Source: Casuarina equisetifolia
Lineage: Eukaryota > Streptophyta > Magnoliopsida > Fagales > Casuarinaceae
Length of the DNA: 64,000 bases
Reading direction: 5' to 3'
NCBI GenBank assembly: GCA_028551475.1
Contig: CM052357.1
Span: forward strand, 5,565,931 to 5,629,930
Below are positions 36,384-46,901 of the stretch, piece after piece. Made by a program: the position numbers and the translations under genes. Within the stretch, counting starts at the first letter, position 1. The number at the start of each line of letters is the position of its first letter. Under the pieces are notes generated by a model, which saw only the letters and a list, made by a program, of their open reading frames with translations, was not told where the DNA came from and did no database searches.

Positions 36384-37921
36384 GCAAGATTTCATCACAC
36401 TATTAAACTCAATTTTTTATTTGAATTTTCAAAGAAGTAGATAGTTGGAAAAGCACAAAAGGAAAAAAGAAAAGGAAAAAGATAAAAAGAAATAGACATT
36501 AGAAGGGATCAAGACATAATTCTTGAGGTCAAATTTTTTATTCCTAATAAATTATTTTTTCAACATGACAAGAATTGCAATAATGAAAATTTATTATAGT
36601 AAAAAGACTTGTAAAGAAGAAAGTTTGAAAGTAATGAAAGGTGAGGAGTTAGAAAACTTATTTTTTATAAATAAGTTTCTCTTTCATAATGTAGATGCAA
36701 AGAAAACAAAGTTAAGAATGAAGTATAAAAACTAATTGTAATTAATGCAAATTATTCCCAAGAATGATAGGCTAAAAAAATACAAATGATAGTAAATTGT
36801 TTAAAATAAAGTTAAAGCAAACTAAAACAAGATTTTACTAACCTTCAAAGTCGTTCGCCATAATTGATAAATATATTAACATGGTTAAATTTCCAATTTC
36901 CAAGGGTACTCTTCCAATGAATTGATTATATTGTGCATATAGAAGTTGCAATTGTGTGCACTTGAACATGGTAGATGGAAGATTACCTACAAAAAACTTC
37001 TCTATTAGAAACAAATAATTAAATTTACTAATAAGTTAAAGAATAAAAATTAATTAAAATAAAATTAAACATACTTTCAAATTTGTTGTGTGAAATGTCT
37101 AACTCTGAAAGTAAAGTTAAATTTCTAATTTTCAATTTCCAAAGGTATTTTTTCAGTAAAGTTATTAGATCGCAACGACAAATATTGCAACTCTTTGCAC
37201 TTGAGCAAGTTGGGTGGAAGTTTGCCATGGAATTGATTACAAGACAGATCAAGATGCTTTAAGTTGGGTAGATGATTAAACACATCTGCTAGTGGTTCAC
37301 AGACAGCTCATTGAATAGAAGAATTAAGACTCGTAGTGAAGACATGTTGAGGATGGGGGACGGAATGGAGCCTAAAAGCTGGTTATAACCAAAATCAATC
37401 TCTTGCAAGGATGAAATATTGGATAAAGATTGCGGAATATTACCCACAAAATTGTTACAGAAGAGATTTAAGTTTTGAAGTTTAGATAATTGTCCCATCC
37501 ATGATGGGATCTCTCCGCCAAAGTTATTTAGTCGAAGGGATAAGTGCTGTAGCCGGCGAAAACGCACCAACTCCTCGGGCAAAGAGCCATAAAAGCTGTT
37601 GTTTTCGATGCTCAGGCTAACAAGAAAAGAGAGATTTCCCATTTGGGGAGGAATGGTGCACGTGAGGCCCATGGAAGAAAGATCTAGGGCGATGATTCGG
37701 CGATGACGAGAACCACAAGTGACACCAAACCAACTGCAAACACTGGTGCTAGTGGACCAATTTTTTGTCAAGACAGTCTGAGGGTCATAAGTAATATGAG
37801 CCTTCAAAGAGAGAAGAGCAGATTGATCAGAGGTAATGTTTAGAGCTGCTGTGGTAAGCATGTGGCATTGCACCAGGATGAGTACTACAAATGGAAGGAA
37901 AATGCCGAAGTATTTCTCCAT

Positions 37922-38242
37922 GAGAAGAAACGTATGTTGAAGGAGGTGGTGGAGGGCAGAGTGAGTTCAAGTGATAAAGCTTGGCAGGCGTAAATAGGTG
38001 GTATCATTAAAAAATTATCCTTGCAAAGAAAGAATCTGGAATACGGAAAAGTCTGTGGTTCTACTTAGTTGACTATAAAGTTTATGTCTTCTTAACCTCA
38101 AATACTTTCCCAAATAGAGTTATCACCTGAGAGACAAAGGGAGTATGAAAGATCGTGACAAAAGAAAAATCAAAGCTCAAATATTCTAATAAATAGCAAA
38201 AAATATACGTGTAGAAGAAGAGGAAGGAAGAAAATTGAAAAA

Positions 38243-38289
<47 letters not shown>

Positions 38290-39036
38290 TGTATATTCAA
38301 GATATCAGTAGAAATAAAATTTTAACTCTTTTCTGAAATATATTATTCAATAAATAGTTTTTATCTATTACTTTCATCCTTCTCTTTTTCACTTTGGAAA
38401 AAGATATTAAAATCCACGATAATGAACATTAGAATAACGATGTTAAAACCCACTACATTGACGCAATAGGATCCCATATTACTCAAAATTAGAATTTAGC
38501 ATCCAAAGTAGCTATATTTTCATAACGTTATATTGAAAAATCTCACTTGATCAATGTTTGGTAAATCTAAATGATTAAACAAAGTGAAAAAATTATTTTA
38601 ATTAATCTCAAATAGTGAGAAGATATATCTCATAGGAGTAAATAAAAAATAGTTTATTAAATTATGATATTTGGTCTCAAATTGCATGTAATAAAATAAA
38701 ATTTAAGTAGTTTTTTCTTCCTTCTGTTTCACTTATTATTAAACTAAATTTAAATTAAGGACACGAAGAATGATAGGAAAGTTCTCAGCATTTGCAACCA
38801 TATCTTGATTTACCAAGACTTGACTTAAAACTCTATGCATAACGGAATACAATAACTCAAGGAAAATATCCTAAAGTGGTGTCAAACAACTAATGATTTT
38901 GAAAGGAATAAATTAACATTTTTTACTCTAAAATTCTCTTTATTTATGCAGACAATTTTTTTACTTTTGAAAACTTATATTTTGAGTTGCATTAAAAATA
39001 AATTTATATTCTTAATTATTTTTAAAGTATATGTAC
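37922..39036 (-). promoter_or_regulatory. 5' flank of kinase copy B
   Basis: The first 250 bp are almost the same as upstream of copy A, and similarity continues more loosely to the repeat module at 39086. This shows that the duplication included the promoter. No distinct TATA element can be named with confidence. Confidence 0.4.
38246..38283. repeat. (TA)n microsatellite
   Basis: About 19 uninterrupted TA units. The matching place upstream of copy A (near 17760) has only ACATATAAGTACATTATATA, so the tract expanded after duplication. Confidence 0.95.
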
Positions 39037-39085
39037 TTATTTTTATTTTTATTTTTATTTTTATTTATTTTTATTTTTATTTTAT
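39037..39085. repeat. T-rich (TTTTTA)n tract
   Basis: Simple repeat of TTTTTA and TTTA units immediately before a copy of the 18.5-20.3 kb module. Confidence 0.85.
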
Positions 39086-39240
39086 ATTGTTGTATCCTAT
39101 GGTCCATAACTACAAATTAAATCACATCAAATGAGAACTATAAGAGGAGCTTGTATGCTCTAGAAAAAGAAGGAAGAAGTTTGCGCATGTTTCCTAAAAG
39201 AAGAACGAGTGCCTTAGAAAAACAAAAAGTAAGTTTGGAA
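39086..39240 (+). repeat. Fourth, partial copy of the 18.5-20.3 kb module
   Basis: Contains TTGTATCCT, AAATCACATCAAATGAGAA, GAGCTTGTATGCTCTAGAAAA and GAGTGCCTTAGAAAAACAAAA in the same order as the copies upstream of kinase copy A. Confidence 0.65.
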
Positions 39241-39579
39241 CAACGCCGTGTATCATGGTGTAGAAATGAGAATAAAGGAGATAGATATCCTAATGCAATT
39301 AAACGCAATTCCAAATAGTAATATTCAAAGTGACATTTGGAAAGTTGTTAGAATATGGTTGTTACTGCTACGATAATAATGATTAAAAATTCTTATTAAG
39401 ATTGTTTTGGCGGAAAGTTTGGTAAAAAGAGAAGGCAATAAAGCCTTCTTATTAAGATTCTTATTAAGTTTGGTAAGATTTTATTTTGGTTAGGTAAAGA
39501 AAGGTGCAGGAGAATTAAGTGTCAAACTTAGAACCAAAGTGGAAATGTGAACTTCAACTAAGCTAAATATCTAGATGGG

Positions 39580-39694
39580 ACATGGCTTAGTGATGTTCTT
39601 TGAGTCAAACCTTGACCAATAGTCCCGCTGATTATGGGTTCAAGTCCTTTCTCCCCTCCCTCTCCTTGGGTGTGTGTGCGTAAAAAAAAAAAAA
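39580..39694 (+). mobile_element. tRNA-derived SINE with A tail
   Basis: A tRNA-like head has box A TGGCTTAGTGA (39583-39593) and box B GGGTTCAAGTCC (39636-39647), followed by a pyrimidine-rich body, TTGGGTGTGTGTGCG and a run of about 13 A (39682-39694). This layout is typical of plant SINEs of the Au or related type; the exact family is not determined. It is too short and too altered outside the boxes to be a functional tRNA gene. Confidence 0.8.
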
Positions 39695-39699
39695 GACTA

Positions 39700-40690
39700 A
39701 GGTAAACATCTCCTAACAACTTTAACAAGATTATTGAATTGTAAATCAAATTTAAGGTGATTCTAATATTTAATTTTCTATTTTATGATCTTGTGAATAA
39801 TAGAAAGACTATCTTGTATTATACCAAATAGAGGGCATGATAAACATTGAATTTAGTTATTTTTCTATGTGTGAATTTCTTAATTGTTAGCACATAGCAC
39901 TCAACATCACTAGGACTCTTTTATTATCTAAAGAGGCTCGATGATTGAACCTCACAATAAAAAAGTCATTTCTCTTTAGTGGAAAGTTGATAATGGTGCC
40001 CATTATTACACTTTCCCACTTTGATGTTATCATAATCAGTTTGTTGGACAAGAATGCCATGCATCACAATTCCAATTTTTAATGTGACTCTTGGAAAATC
40101 GTTTGACACTTTATCAATTTTGGATTATGTTTTGTTTCTCAGTTTGTTGGACAAGAATGCCGTGCATCACAATTCCAATCTTTATAGTGACTTTTGGAAA
40201 ATTGTATGACACTTTATCACTTTTTGAAATTCACGTACAGTCTACAAGGGAATAAATCTAAGACCAGAACGACTTTAACACAACTACCATGACAAAGTTG
40301 AATCATGCATTGGAGTGATTATGATATTTAATTTGCTGTCAACAAAGTTGGACCATAAATTGAGGTAGTTATGATATTTAATTTGTTGCTTTACAATCTT
40401 GACAATACTAGGGAGAATATCTCGCATTCTAACAAACACATGACATGATAAGAAAGTTCTCTAGTTGTCTACAAGATATAATATATTCTGCTCTCTATAG
40501 CACCATGTTTTCACGAGTATTGTCAAGAGTCACAAATTACATCTTTTCCTCTCATTGCATAGAAGTTGTGGCTCGTACCACTTAGTCTTTTATTATCTAG
40601 TGAGGCCAAACAATTGAAGCCTGTATGGATAAAATAGTTTCTCTTAATTAAAAAGTTGATAATGCTGCCTCCAAGCTTAAACCATTTATA
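39700..40690. repeat. Degenerate direct repeats of unknown type
   Basis: CAGTTTGTTGGACAAGAATG and the following 65 bp occur twice (about 40038 and 40139). Around them a longer period of about 650 bp is seen: TTTTATTATCTA…GAGGC…AAGTTGATAATG at 39917-40000 recurs at 40590-40665. No protein motif. Confidence 0.55.
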
Positions 40691-41498
40691 CGTTAGATGT
40701 TGACAATTTCGGTTTCCTCAATCTAAAAGCAATTAGAGTCATCAACCAAGGATGTAAGAAATTGCAGTCCAATCATTGCTCTCGAGTTTTGAGGTCGTAA
40801 ATTCCAAGTATTTTAGGTCGAAGCTTTTAATTTTGTGGTGATGATAACTCAATTATTGATTAGCAGGGTAGCTATTTTATGCTTTTCGTGAAATGATGTC
40901 TAGCCACTAACAGCTTGATATACCAGCTGCCTGGTATTGATGCAACTGTTGCTTCTGTTGGGCTTCACGGCAAAGGCTCTCTGTTTCATTTTCGAGATAA
41001 AAGAATAGTGTGATTACTTCTCTTCGGCAGGATTTTGGATTGGGCCTTTGGGATGTTACCCTGCTTGAATGCGAATCAACATTTGTCTTCAGATTGCCTT
41101 CAAGCCGTTGTCCTAGTTCAATGTGAAACTGCAGTTAACTCCACTGACATTCTGAATGAAAGTCCAGCAAGGTCGTCTTACAATACTCGATTGGAAAATT
41201 CTGGCTTTGATAGTAATATGGTGCCAATTTGGTTATGTTTTCAAAGAGTAATTTTAGAAAATTGTTTTCAAAGAATAGAAGAAAATTGAAAATAAGATGT
41301 TTCTAACCTTGTTATTTTTCATAAACTGAGAATATAAAACAGTTACAAGAAACATTATTATAATGTATTCTGAAAATAAGCTGTTTTCAATTAATTATCG
41401 GAGAATATTTTTGCAATTCAAAACTTGTATTGTACTGCATTTTTAACTAGGTTAGGTTTTAAATTTTAATCGAGGGAGGTCCTATATATCCAACAGTT
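40691..41498. other. No gene recognised
   Basis: A plus-strand frame of 84 codons at 41035-41289 follows an acceptor-like TTCGGCAG, but it shows no known motif. Confidence 0.4.
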
Positions 41499-41570
41499 TC
41501 CTTGCAACCACTACCAAAGTAAATGCGTCCTCGGCTCGTCGATATGCCGCAAACTGTTGTCATGAAGTCC
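41499..41570 (-). pseudogene. Inverted scrap of PQQ exon 4, second copy
   Basis: The reverse complement gives C-G-I-S-T-S…R-I-Y-F-G-S-G-C-K, related to the end of the intact PQQ gene. It parallels 30500-30562 and stands at the same distance before the malectin relic. Confidence 0.78.
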
Positions 41571-41702
41571 CAGACGTATATGTGTGTGTTGATATCCCTT
41601 TAAATAATTGAGCTGTGTAAAATAATGAGCTACATGAATGGCTTTGTGTTTGTCATGTATCTTGCCTTATTATAGATTCTCTTTCTATTTGTTTCCTACC
41701 AG

Positions 41703-41940
41703 ATTCAAATTGTTTGTATGTCAATTCTGGTGGAAATGATGTAGCCTTCAAGGATGATAAGGCAATCGTGATGTACGAAGGAAATGGAAAATTTGAAGGA
41801 GGCTCTGCAAAGCTGTTTATTAGGGACAACAGTTACTAGGGATTTAGTATCACTTGACACTTCATGGATGATAATGATATCCAAAATACATGTTGCACTA
41901 CATATCGCTTATCGTCTAATGTTTCCGAAATGTATGCAAC

Positions 41941-41945
<5 letters not shown>
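41703..41945 (+). pseudogene. Orphan malectin-domain exon, second copy
   Basis: Parallel to 30722-31040, with acceptor-like CTACCAG, N-S-G-G-N-D-V-A, G-G-S-A-K-L-F-I and D-D-N-D-I-Q-N-T. It keeps E-G-G-S where the first copy has a stop, but has stops elsewhere (TAG for Trp near 41837, TAG near 41849). The two copies therefore share an older relic and later decayed separately. Confidence 0.8.

Positions 41946-41972
<27 letters not shown>
41944..41972. repeat. (TA)n microsatellite
   Basis: About 14 TA units at the position equivalent to 31052-31071. Confidence 0.92.
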
Positions 41973-41974
<2 letters not shown>

Positions 41975-41976
<2 letters not shown>

Positions 41977-42820
41977 CTACTAATTTTTTTTTTTTTAGGT
42001 TTTTCTTTTTCTAGTTGTTATTGTTCCTTGGAATGATTTGTTTTCTCATTCCTAATTAATAACAATTCTTTCAAGTTCGTAATAATGAAACTGCTTTTTG
42101 AGTTTTCCTTCTCTTTTCTTGTAGGAGTGCAAAGTACTCTATTATCTCATCAAGTTACAACATTAGCATATACTTTAATTGAGCTTTTCCGCTATGATCA
42201 AGATTCATTCACTTTTGTTACTCAATGTTATTCTTATAACCTTCTAATACTTTTTTTTTCTTGAAATTTGGGAACGAACATTAAAATGATGAGGCATATG
42301 TTTTAAGTTCTTATTTCATGATTTATTTCTATTGTCCTACACTAGATGAAAGGGATATTTTATTGGTATATGAGTTGCTTAACCTTAGAAAGTTCTGTAA
42401 GGTAATCCATAAAGGGTTTAGTTCACATGCTTCACGATGTTTGATTGCAAATATTGTTATGCTAGACAATTTAATATCAACTATTCTTCAAGATAGCAAA
42501 TCAATTTGAGATGTTTAGACAATGTTTACATTAAATGAAAATTAAAGCAAAACCACGATGAGACAATTACTATCATGAGTCAATATCCATTGGCAACAGA
42601 TCATATGGCCAATACAACCATTGACTAAAATTGTTTAAAATATTAATTCTACCACAACAAACCTTTAATTTTAAAAAGACATAATTTTTTAAAATACTAA
42701 TACTATTGTCTACCATATCAAACCATTAACTATAAAGAAATTTTTTTTAGGGAGTCCTAGCAATATTATAATGTTTTAAAAAATACAAACACCAAAGAGG
42801 TATAAACAAACTTGATTTTA
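41975..42820. repeat. Segmental duplication block (partner 31080-31924)
   Basis: Direct-orientation partner of the block before kinase copy B. No gene is seen in it. Confidence 0.75.
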
Positions 42821-43170
42821 TTAAATTGCTTCAACACCTTGTAGAAACTTTGATTTGATCTTGTTGAGAGTGATGGGAATAGTTTTTGCATTAATCCTTT
42901 AATTTGGAGATTCTGCACAACACGATAAAGCCAATTGCATTAAAGACAACATATAATCCTCCATAAAAGCACAATCCCTTTTTGCTCTCAACAAATTGGA
43001 CTCAATAGCTTTGGTTATTAAGATAGTTAATGATCCTTTTACCTAACGCTTCAAGCTCATTTCTCCAATAAACATGATATTTGTAGGTTTCTTTCTTGTG
43101 AAAGTTTTCATTAGCAAAATTTCAAAACTATAAACATCACCTCTTGTAGAAACAATTTCTCTTGGTTCAT
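42821..43170 (-). pseudogene. Orphan, degraded last exon of an LRR receptor kinase
   Basis: Minus-strand sequence aligns with 31925-32277 throughout, but the frame is disrupted by substitutions and small indels. It is the most decayed of the four last-exon copies. No other kinase exon follows; the tandem repeat starts about 80 bp beyond. Confidence 0.85.
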
Positions 43171-43250
43171 ATTTTGTACAACATTTCAATTAATCTTAAG
43201 AAAATAATTTTATATTACATAACAATGAAGTAAAAAATTCCAGAAAGTAA

Positions 43251-44800
43251 TTATGCTAAACAACATATGTGTTACATATGTATGCTAAAATGACATGTCT
43301 TTCACTAATTTCAAAAGCCACTTGTTTTTTTTTTCTTCATTTATATTTCTCTTGGTTCCAATATGAACAATTGTTGTTTGCCTTATTAGTCCTAAAAGAA
43401 AGGAACTGGCATTCAATGCGTTTTTCTATAATAATCCTTACGATATGATTTTCACATGTGACATCTTTTGTGTCATTCTAAACCAAAATGCCACAAACTC
43501 AAATCCAAATTAACTAGCATTGCAACCCTTTTCAAAAAACATGTCATTTAGTCAAATCAAGCATGACAACTGGTTTCACTAATTACCAGAAGGGTGCCCC
43601 TTTGAGTTCCTTGAAAACTAAGTGTTCTATATGACTTTTTTAAATTGTGCTTCTTTTATCCATTTTAGTTTTCTTTATTCTTTTGAAATCAAAGTTTCAT
43701 TAAAGACATTAAAAATTTTACATTATGGTTTCCCAAACAAATGAAAGGTTCAATCATTTAAAACAACATGTCATTCACCAATTTCAAAAGCCACTTGTTT
43801 TCTTTGTTTTTTCTTCCTTTATATTTGCATCATTTGCGTCATTCTACCCCAAAAAACCTTATAGTTAAATTGACTTGCATTGCAACCCTTCCTAAAAAAT
43901 ATATCAGTCAATCCTTCAAGTATGGAAATTGCTTTCATCAATCACGGAAGGGGCATCCTTTTGAGATTTTTGAAGCCCAAGTGTTGTATACGACTACCTG
44001 AAATTGTGCTTCTTTTAGTCATTTCAATTTTTGTTATTCTTTTGAAATCAAAGTTTCATTAAGGCCATTAAAAATTTATGTTATGACTTCCCAAACAAAT
44101 GAGAGGTTCAATCATGCTAAAATGACATGTGAGTTACATACATGCTCTAAAACAACATGTTGTTAACCAATTAGAAAAGCACTTGTTTTCTTACTTTTGT
44201 TCATCATTTATATTCCTTAATTACAAATGAACACATGTTGCTTGCCCTATTAATCCAACAAACAACGAATTGTCATTTAATGCAACTTTTTCTAATAATT
44301 CTTATAAGATGTGAAAAATCGATGACTTTCACACATAACATCATTTGCGTCATTGTACCTTGAAATACCACATACTCATATCTAAATTCACTTGCATTGC
44401 AACCTTTCCCCAAAAACATGTCATTTAGTCCCATCAAGCATCGCAATCGGTTTCATCAATTACCAAAGGGTACCCCTTTGAGCTCCTTAAAAATTGAGTG
44501 TGGTAGATGACTTTCCAAAACCATGCTTTTGTTAGCCATTTCCTTTTACTTTATCCTTTAAAAATTAAAGTTTCTCTAAGGGCATTACAAATTACATGTT
44601 ATGGCTTCACAAAAATATGAGAGGTTTAATCATGCTAAAACAACGTGTGACCGGTGCTAAAATGACATGTTGTTCACCTCTTTCAAAAGCCATTTATTTT
44701 CCTTTTTATTTTCTCTTTTCCTTTTCTTCTATCCCATACGCGTGTATCTTGCTTATTTGCTGTTTGCAAAGGGCTCTTGCCATTCAGTATGGCTCAAAGT
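43251..44800 (+). repeat. Tandem array of about 0.4-0.5 kb non-coding units
   Basis: Units begin at about 43251, 43752, 44113 and 44633. Landmarks recur in order: AACAACATGT or AATGACATGT, TTTCAAAAGCCACTTGTTTT, CATTTGCGTCATT, TTGCATTGCAACC, AAAACATGTCATTTAGTC, GGGTGCCCCTTTGAG, and AAATCAAAGTTTCATTAA followed by CCCAAACAAATGA. The second unit is shorter and the fourth is cut off near 44800. There is no shared open frame, so it is a local satellite-like or transposon-derived array. Confidence 0.82.
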
Positions 44801-44822
44801 AAATCGAAAATGCCCTCAAAGT

Positions 44823-45011
44823 CACGTGGCTCTTGCCACGATTTAGCAGATATTTTCGTAGATCATTGATAGGAGGCCCAATTAAGTTGTCATCCACAGC
44901 CCATTAGAATTGGGCCTTCCAGGTCAACAATAGGCCCATCAATCAGTGGGATCCAGAAGTTCCCATCTTCGTTTCATTACCTTCCCACCGATTCGCCTCG
45001 CGAAAAACCCT
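44823..45011 (+). promoter_or_regulatory. Promoter with G-box, TGGGCY (site II) motifs and telo-box
   Basis: CACGTG at 44823-44828, GGCCCA at 44875-44880, TGGGCC at 44911-44916, GGCCCA at 44933-44938 and AAACCCT at 45005-45011 precede the ATG at 45041. In plants site II elements with a telo-box are known from promoters of genes expressed in growing cells. No TATA box is obvious. The function here is inferred from the motifs only. Confidence 0.5.
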
Positions 45012-45040
45012 CTTTCATCTGTTGAAGCGTCAACTAAGCA

Positions 45041-45819
45041 ATGGCGAAAGCGGCGCCGTCACCGTTGCGATCAGCCTCGCCCTCTCGGATCGTCGTCGTC
45101 GTCGTCGTCCTCCTTCTCCTACTGATCCCCGCTCCGAAGCCCTGCGAATGCCTCTCCTTCACACAGTACCGAACCCTGGTCTCCCTCGCCCACTCGCTCA
45201 CGACGCGCGTGGCCAATCTCCGCGACTCCCGCGGAGACCTCCCGGGCGCGGAGAGGGCCAGATCCATAGCCCTGCAGCTGGAGCGCGGCATGGGCGTACG
45301 CTTCTGGGGGCTGACGTGGTCCGTGGGCTGGGACTTCCTCAAGAACTACGCGTGGAGGGGAGTCGACTATGCCGATCTCTCCGGCGCCGTTTCCGACACG
45401 AACAAGCTGGTGAGTTCTCTCCTCGAGTTGAACCGCATGGACTCGAACGCCGAGAAGGCGGTGTGGATCGGGAAAAACTACGAAAACGTCCTCGGAATCT
45501 CCAACTCGCTCCTCCGAAGGCTTCTCAAAGTGTTCCGTCAACCGGTACGGTTCCTTTCTTCGGCCTCGCTTCGTGTCCAGTTCTAATGGTACGGTTTGAC
45601 ACAGTTTCCAAACGAATTAGGATTTTAATTGGCGCGTGTGTTACACAGGGGCTGTTGAGGGACGTGGTGGAGACGGTGCAACGCGAGGTGGTGGAGGGCG
45701 GGTTGCTTAGAGATTGCCTTGAAATCGGGGCCAATGACCTGAAGGGCTTGCTTCAGATTTTCAAAGACGTGGCGGTACAACACTATAACACGTCCGACGA
45801 CGATTGGCGCGAACTATGA
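45041..45819 (+). CDS. Plant protein of unknown function, 224 residues, two exons
   Basis: Exon 1 (45041-45544, 168 codons) and exon 2 (45649-45819) join in phase 0 across a 104-bp GT-AG intron (CCG|GTACGG … TTACACAG|GGG). The N-terminus has a long hydrophobic run (about residues 18-30, V-V-V-V-V-V-L-L-L-L-L) followed by C-E-C, so it is a signal peptide or membrane anchor. The rest is mostly helical-looking and charged, with R-G-D-L-P-G-A near 65, F-W-G-L-T-W-S-V-G-W-D near 88 and a C-terminal D-D-D-W-R-E-L. I do not recognise a named domain. The exons are far richer in G+C than their surroundings. The ATG sits in a good context (AGCAATGGC). A second open frame (45022-45819, other phase in exon 1) is a by-product of the G+C content. 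Confidence 0.85.
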
Positions 45820-46714
45820 CAATCCCATATGGACGCACACATGAAGACTACTTGTAAACACCCTTTTTTTTTTTTTTGGTTGGGTGTACGAGATCAATCT
45901 GAGTAATAGAATGTGAAATTGCGTGCGAGTCCATGGAATTCTGAAATTGTCTTCTGTTTCTCTACACAATGGATTGACCGGCCCAATATGTTTCGGCTAG
46001 GCCCACAATGAGAAAAAATTGATCCAAATTGCTCCTAACTTATAGAAAGAAGAGGAAATTGCAAACTCTTTAAAGACCTTAAAAGACTTTTGTGTCATCT
46101 ATGTAAGTATTGATGTGTTTTTTGAGAAGAATTGTCGACCGAAGAGCAAAAATTTTATGGATTAGAAGGTTTTATGCACTAGAAGACTAGACGGTTTTGC
46201 TAAAGATATTGCAGCAATATGAAAATAGGAAGATAATCAAGTATAGAAGTAAGTCTTTACTACTACGGAAGAATGAGCAATGAATTGAATTAATCCTGCT
46301 TCACAAAATCCATAAGTAGAAATCCTAGTTTATAGATAGAATTACCATCAATTTGTTTTCGCGTTTCTCCTTGCCACGAAATGTTGTAGTTCCATGAGAA
46401 AACAACATGATTTTGGATTAAATGTAGGAAAGGCCCAATTCCACATCCTCTCAAAAGGTTTCTCTCAAGTTTTATTGGAAGAAAGTGTTATTAAAGTTTA
46501 TAAGATACATTACAAATATTTTCCTCTTAATTGTGAAATTTTGTTATTTAATACTCTCTCCTTTATATGGAGAAATGATTAATTTTGATATCATGCGAAA
46601 GTCTATCTCTTTTTAAAAGGTTTTATTGATAAAAAAAATTTATTTAAATTTATAAAATATATCATAAGTACATTCTTCTTTAATATAAGACTTTATTATT
46701 TGATAAAATAAGAC
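45820..46714. other. No gene recognised
   Basis: 3' flank of the two-exon gene. Two GGCCCA motifs (about 45981 and 46000) occur, but no gene is seen near them. Confidence 0.4.
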
Positions 46715-46901
46715 GAGACGGTTCCCTTGGGAACAGGGTTGTCCAGGACAGAAAGGAAAAGGGCAAGGCAGAGGCAGCCCATGGCCAGCATGAAGCGGAT
46801 GAGAAAGCCATTTTGGTCCCAGCTGCGCACAACGCGATCCTTTGGAGATACTCAAAAGACACACCGAAAATGACAGAGCAGAAAGAGAATGGCGTTATCA
46901 T
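46715..46901 (-). other. GC-richer patch with membrane-like reading frame, unassigned
   Basis: In an AT-rich stretch the minus strand has one frame reading R-S-W-D-Q-N-G-F, then L-A-M-G-C-L-C-L-A-L-S-F-L, then T-L-F-P-R-E-P, which looks like a membrane segment of a real protein. It has no start codon nearby and a stop lies just upstream. It may be an old exon fragment. Confidence 0.25.

Larger units (their letters stand above)
34472..36842 (-). other. Intron 2 of kinase copy B
   Basis: Aligns in patches with 14170-16319 of copy A. It differs by a SINE-like insertion (about 35521-35670) and a 0.24-kb insertion (about 36148-36383). No gene is seen. Confidence 0.6.
31925..37921 (-). pseudogene. 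LRR receptor-like kinase, copy B (LRR-XII / Xa21-EFR type), nearly whole but interrupted
   Basis: Minus-strand exons 37921-37075, 36986-36843 (144 bases, two repeats), 34471-32468 and 32277-31925, with phase-1 junctions inside repeats and a split P|E-Y-G in the kinase. The protein plan is a signal peptide, LRR cap (C-S-W-F-G-V-T-C), about 20 repeats, membrane segment (L-L-P-T-I-G-L-A-M-I-T-V-I-L-V-S), then a kinase with intact glycine loop (G-E-G-S-F-G-S-V-Y), V-A-I-K, H-C-D-L-K-P-S-N (non-RD) and D-F-G. Related non-RD kinases sense microbial patterns at the plasma membrane. Damage: a one-base deletion near 37300, a short insertion near 37135 that restores frame later, and a TGA at 33591-33593 in a repeat. 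The kinase half stays open, so decay may be recent, or the stops could be assembly errors. Confidence 0.88.

Noticed and set aside
39580-39694. Possible tRNA gene, from its box A and box B.
   Set aside because: The cloverleaf cannot be completed, and the sequence runs on into a GT-rich segment and an A tail, as in a SINE.
43251-44800. Possible CRISPR-like or regulatory repeat array.
   Set aside because: Units are about 0.4-0.5 kb, few and imperfect, without short conserved repeats and unique spacers. A plant tandem repeat explains them.
45022-45819. A 265-codon frame overlapping the two-exon gene in another phase.
   Set aside because: It is a by-product of GC-rich exon 1. The spliced frame has a signal segment, a good start context and an in-phase intron, and exon 2 is shared.
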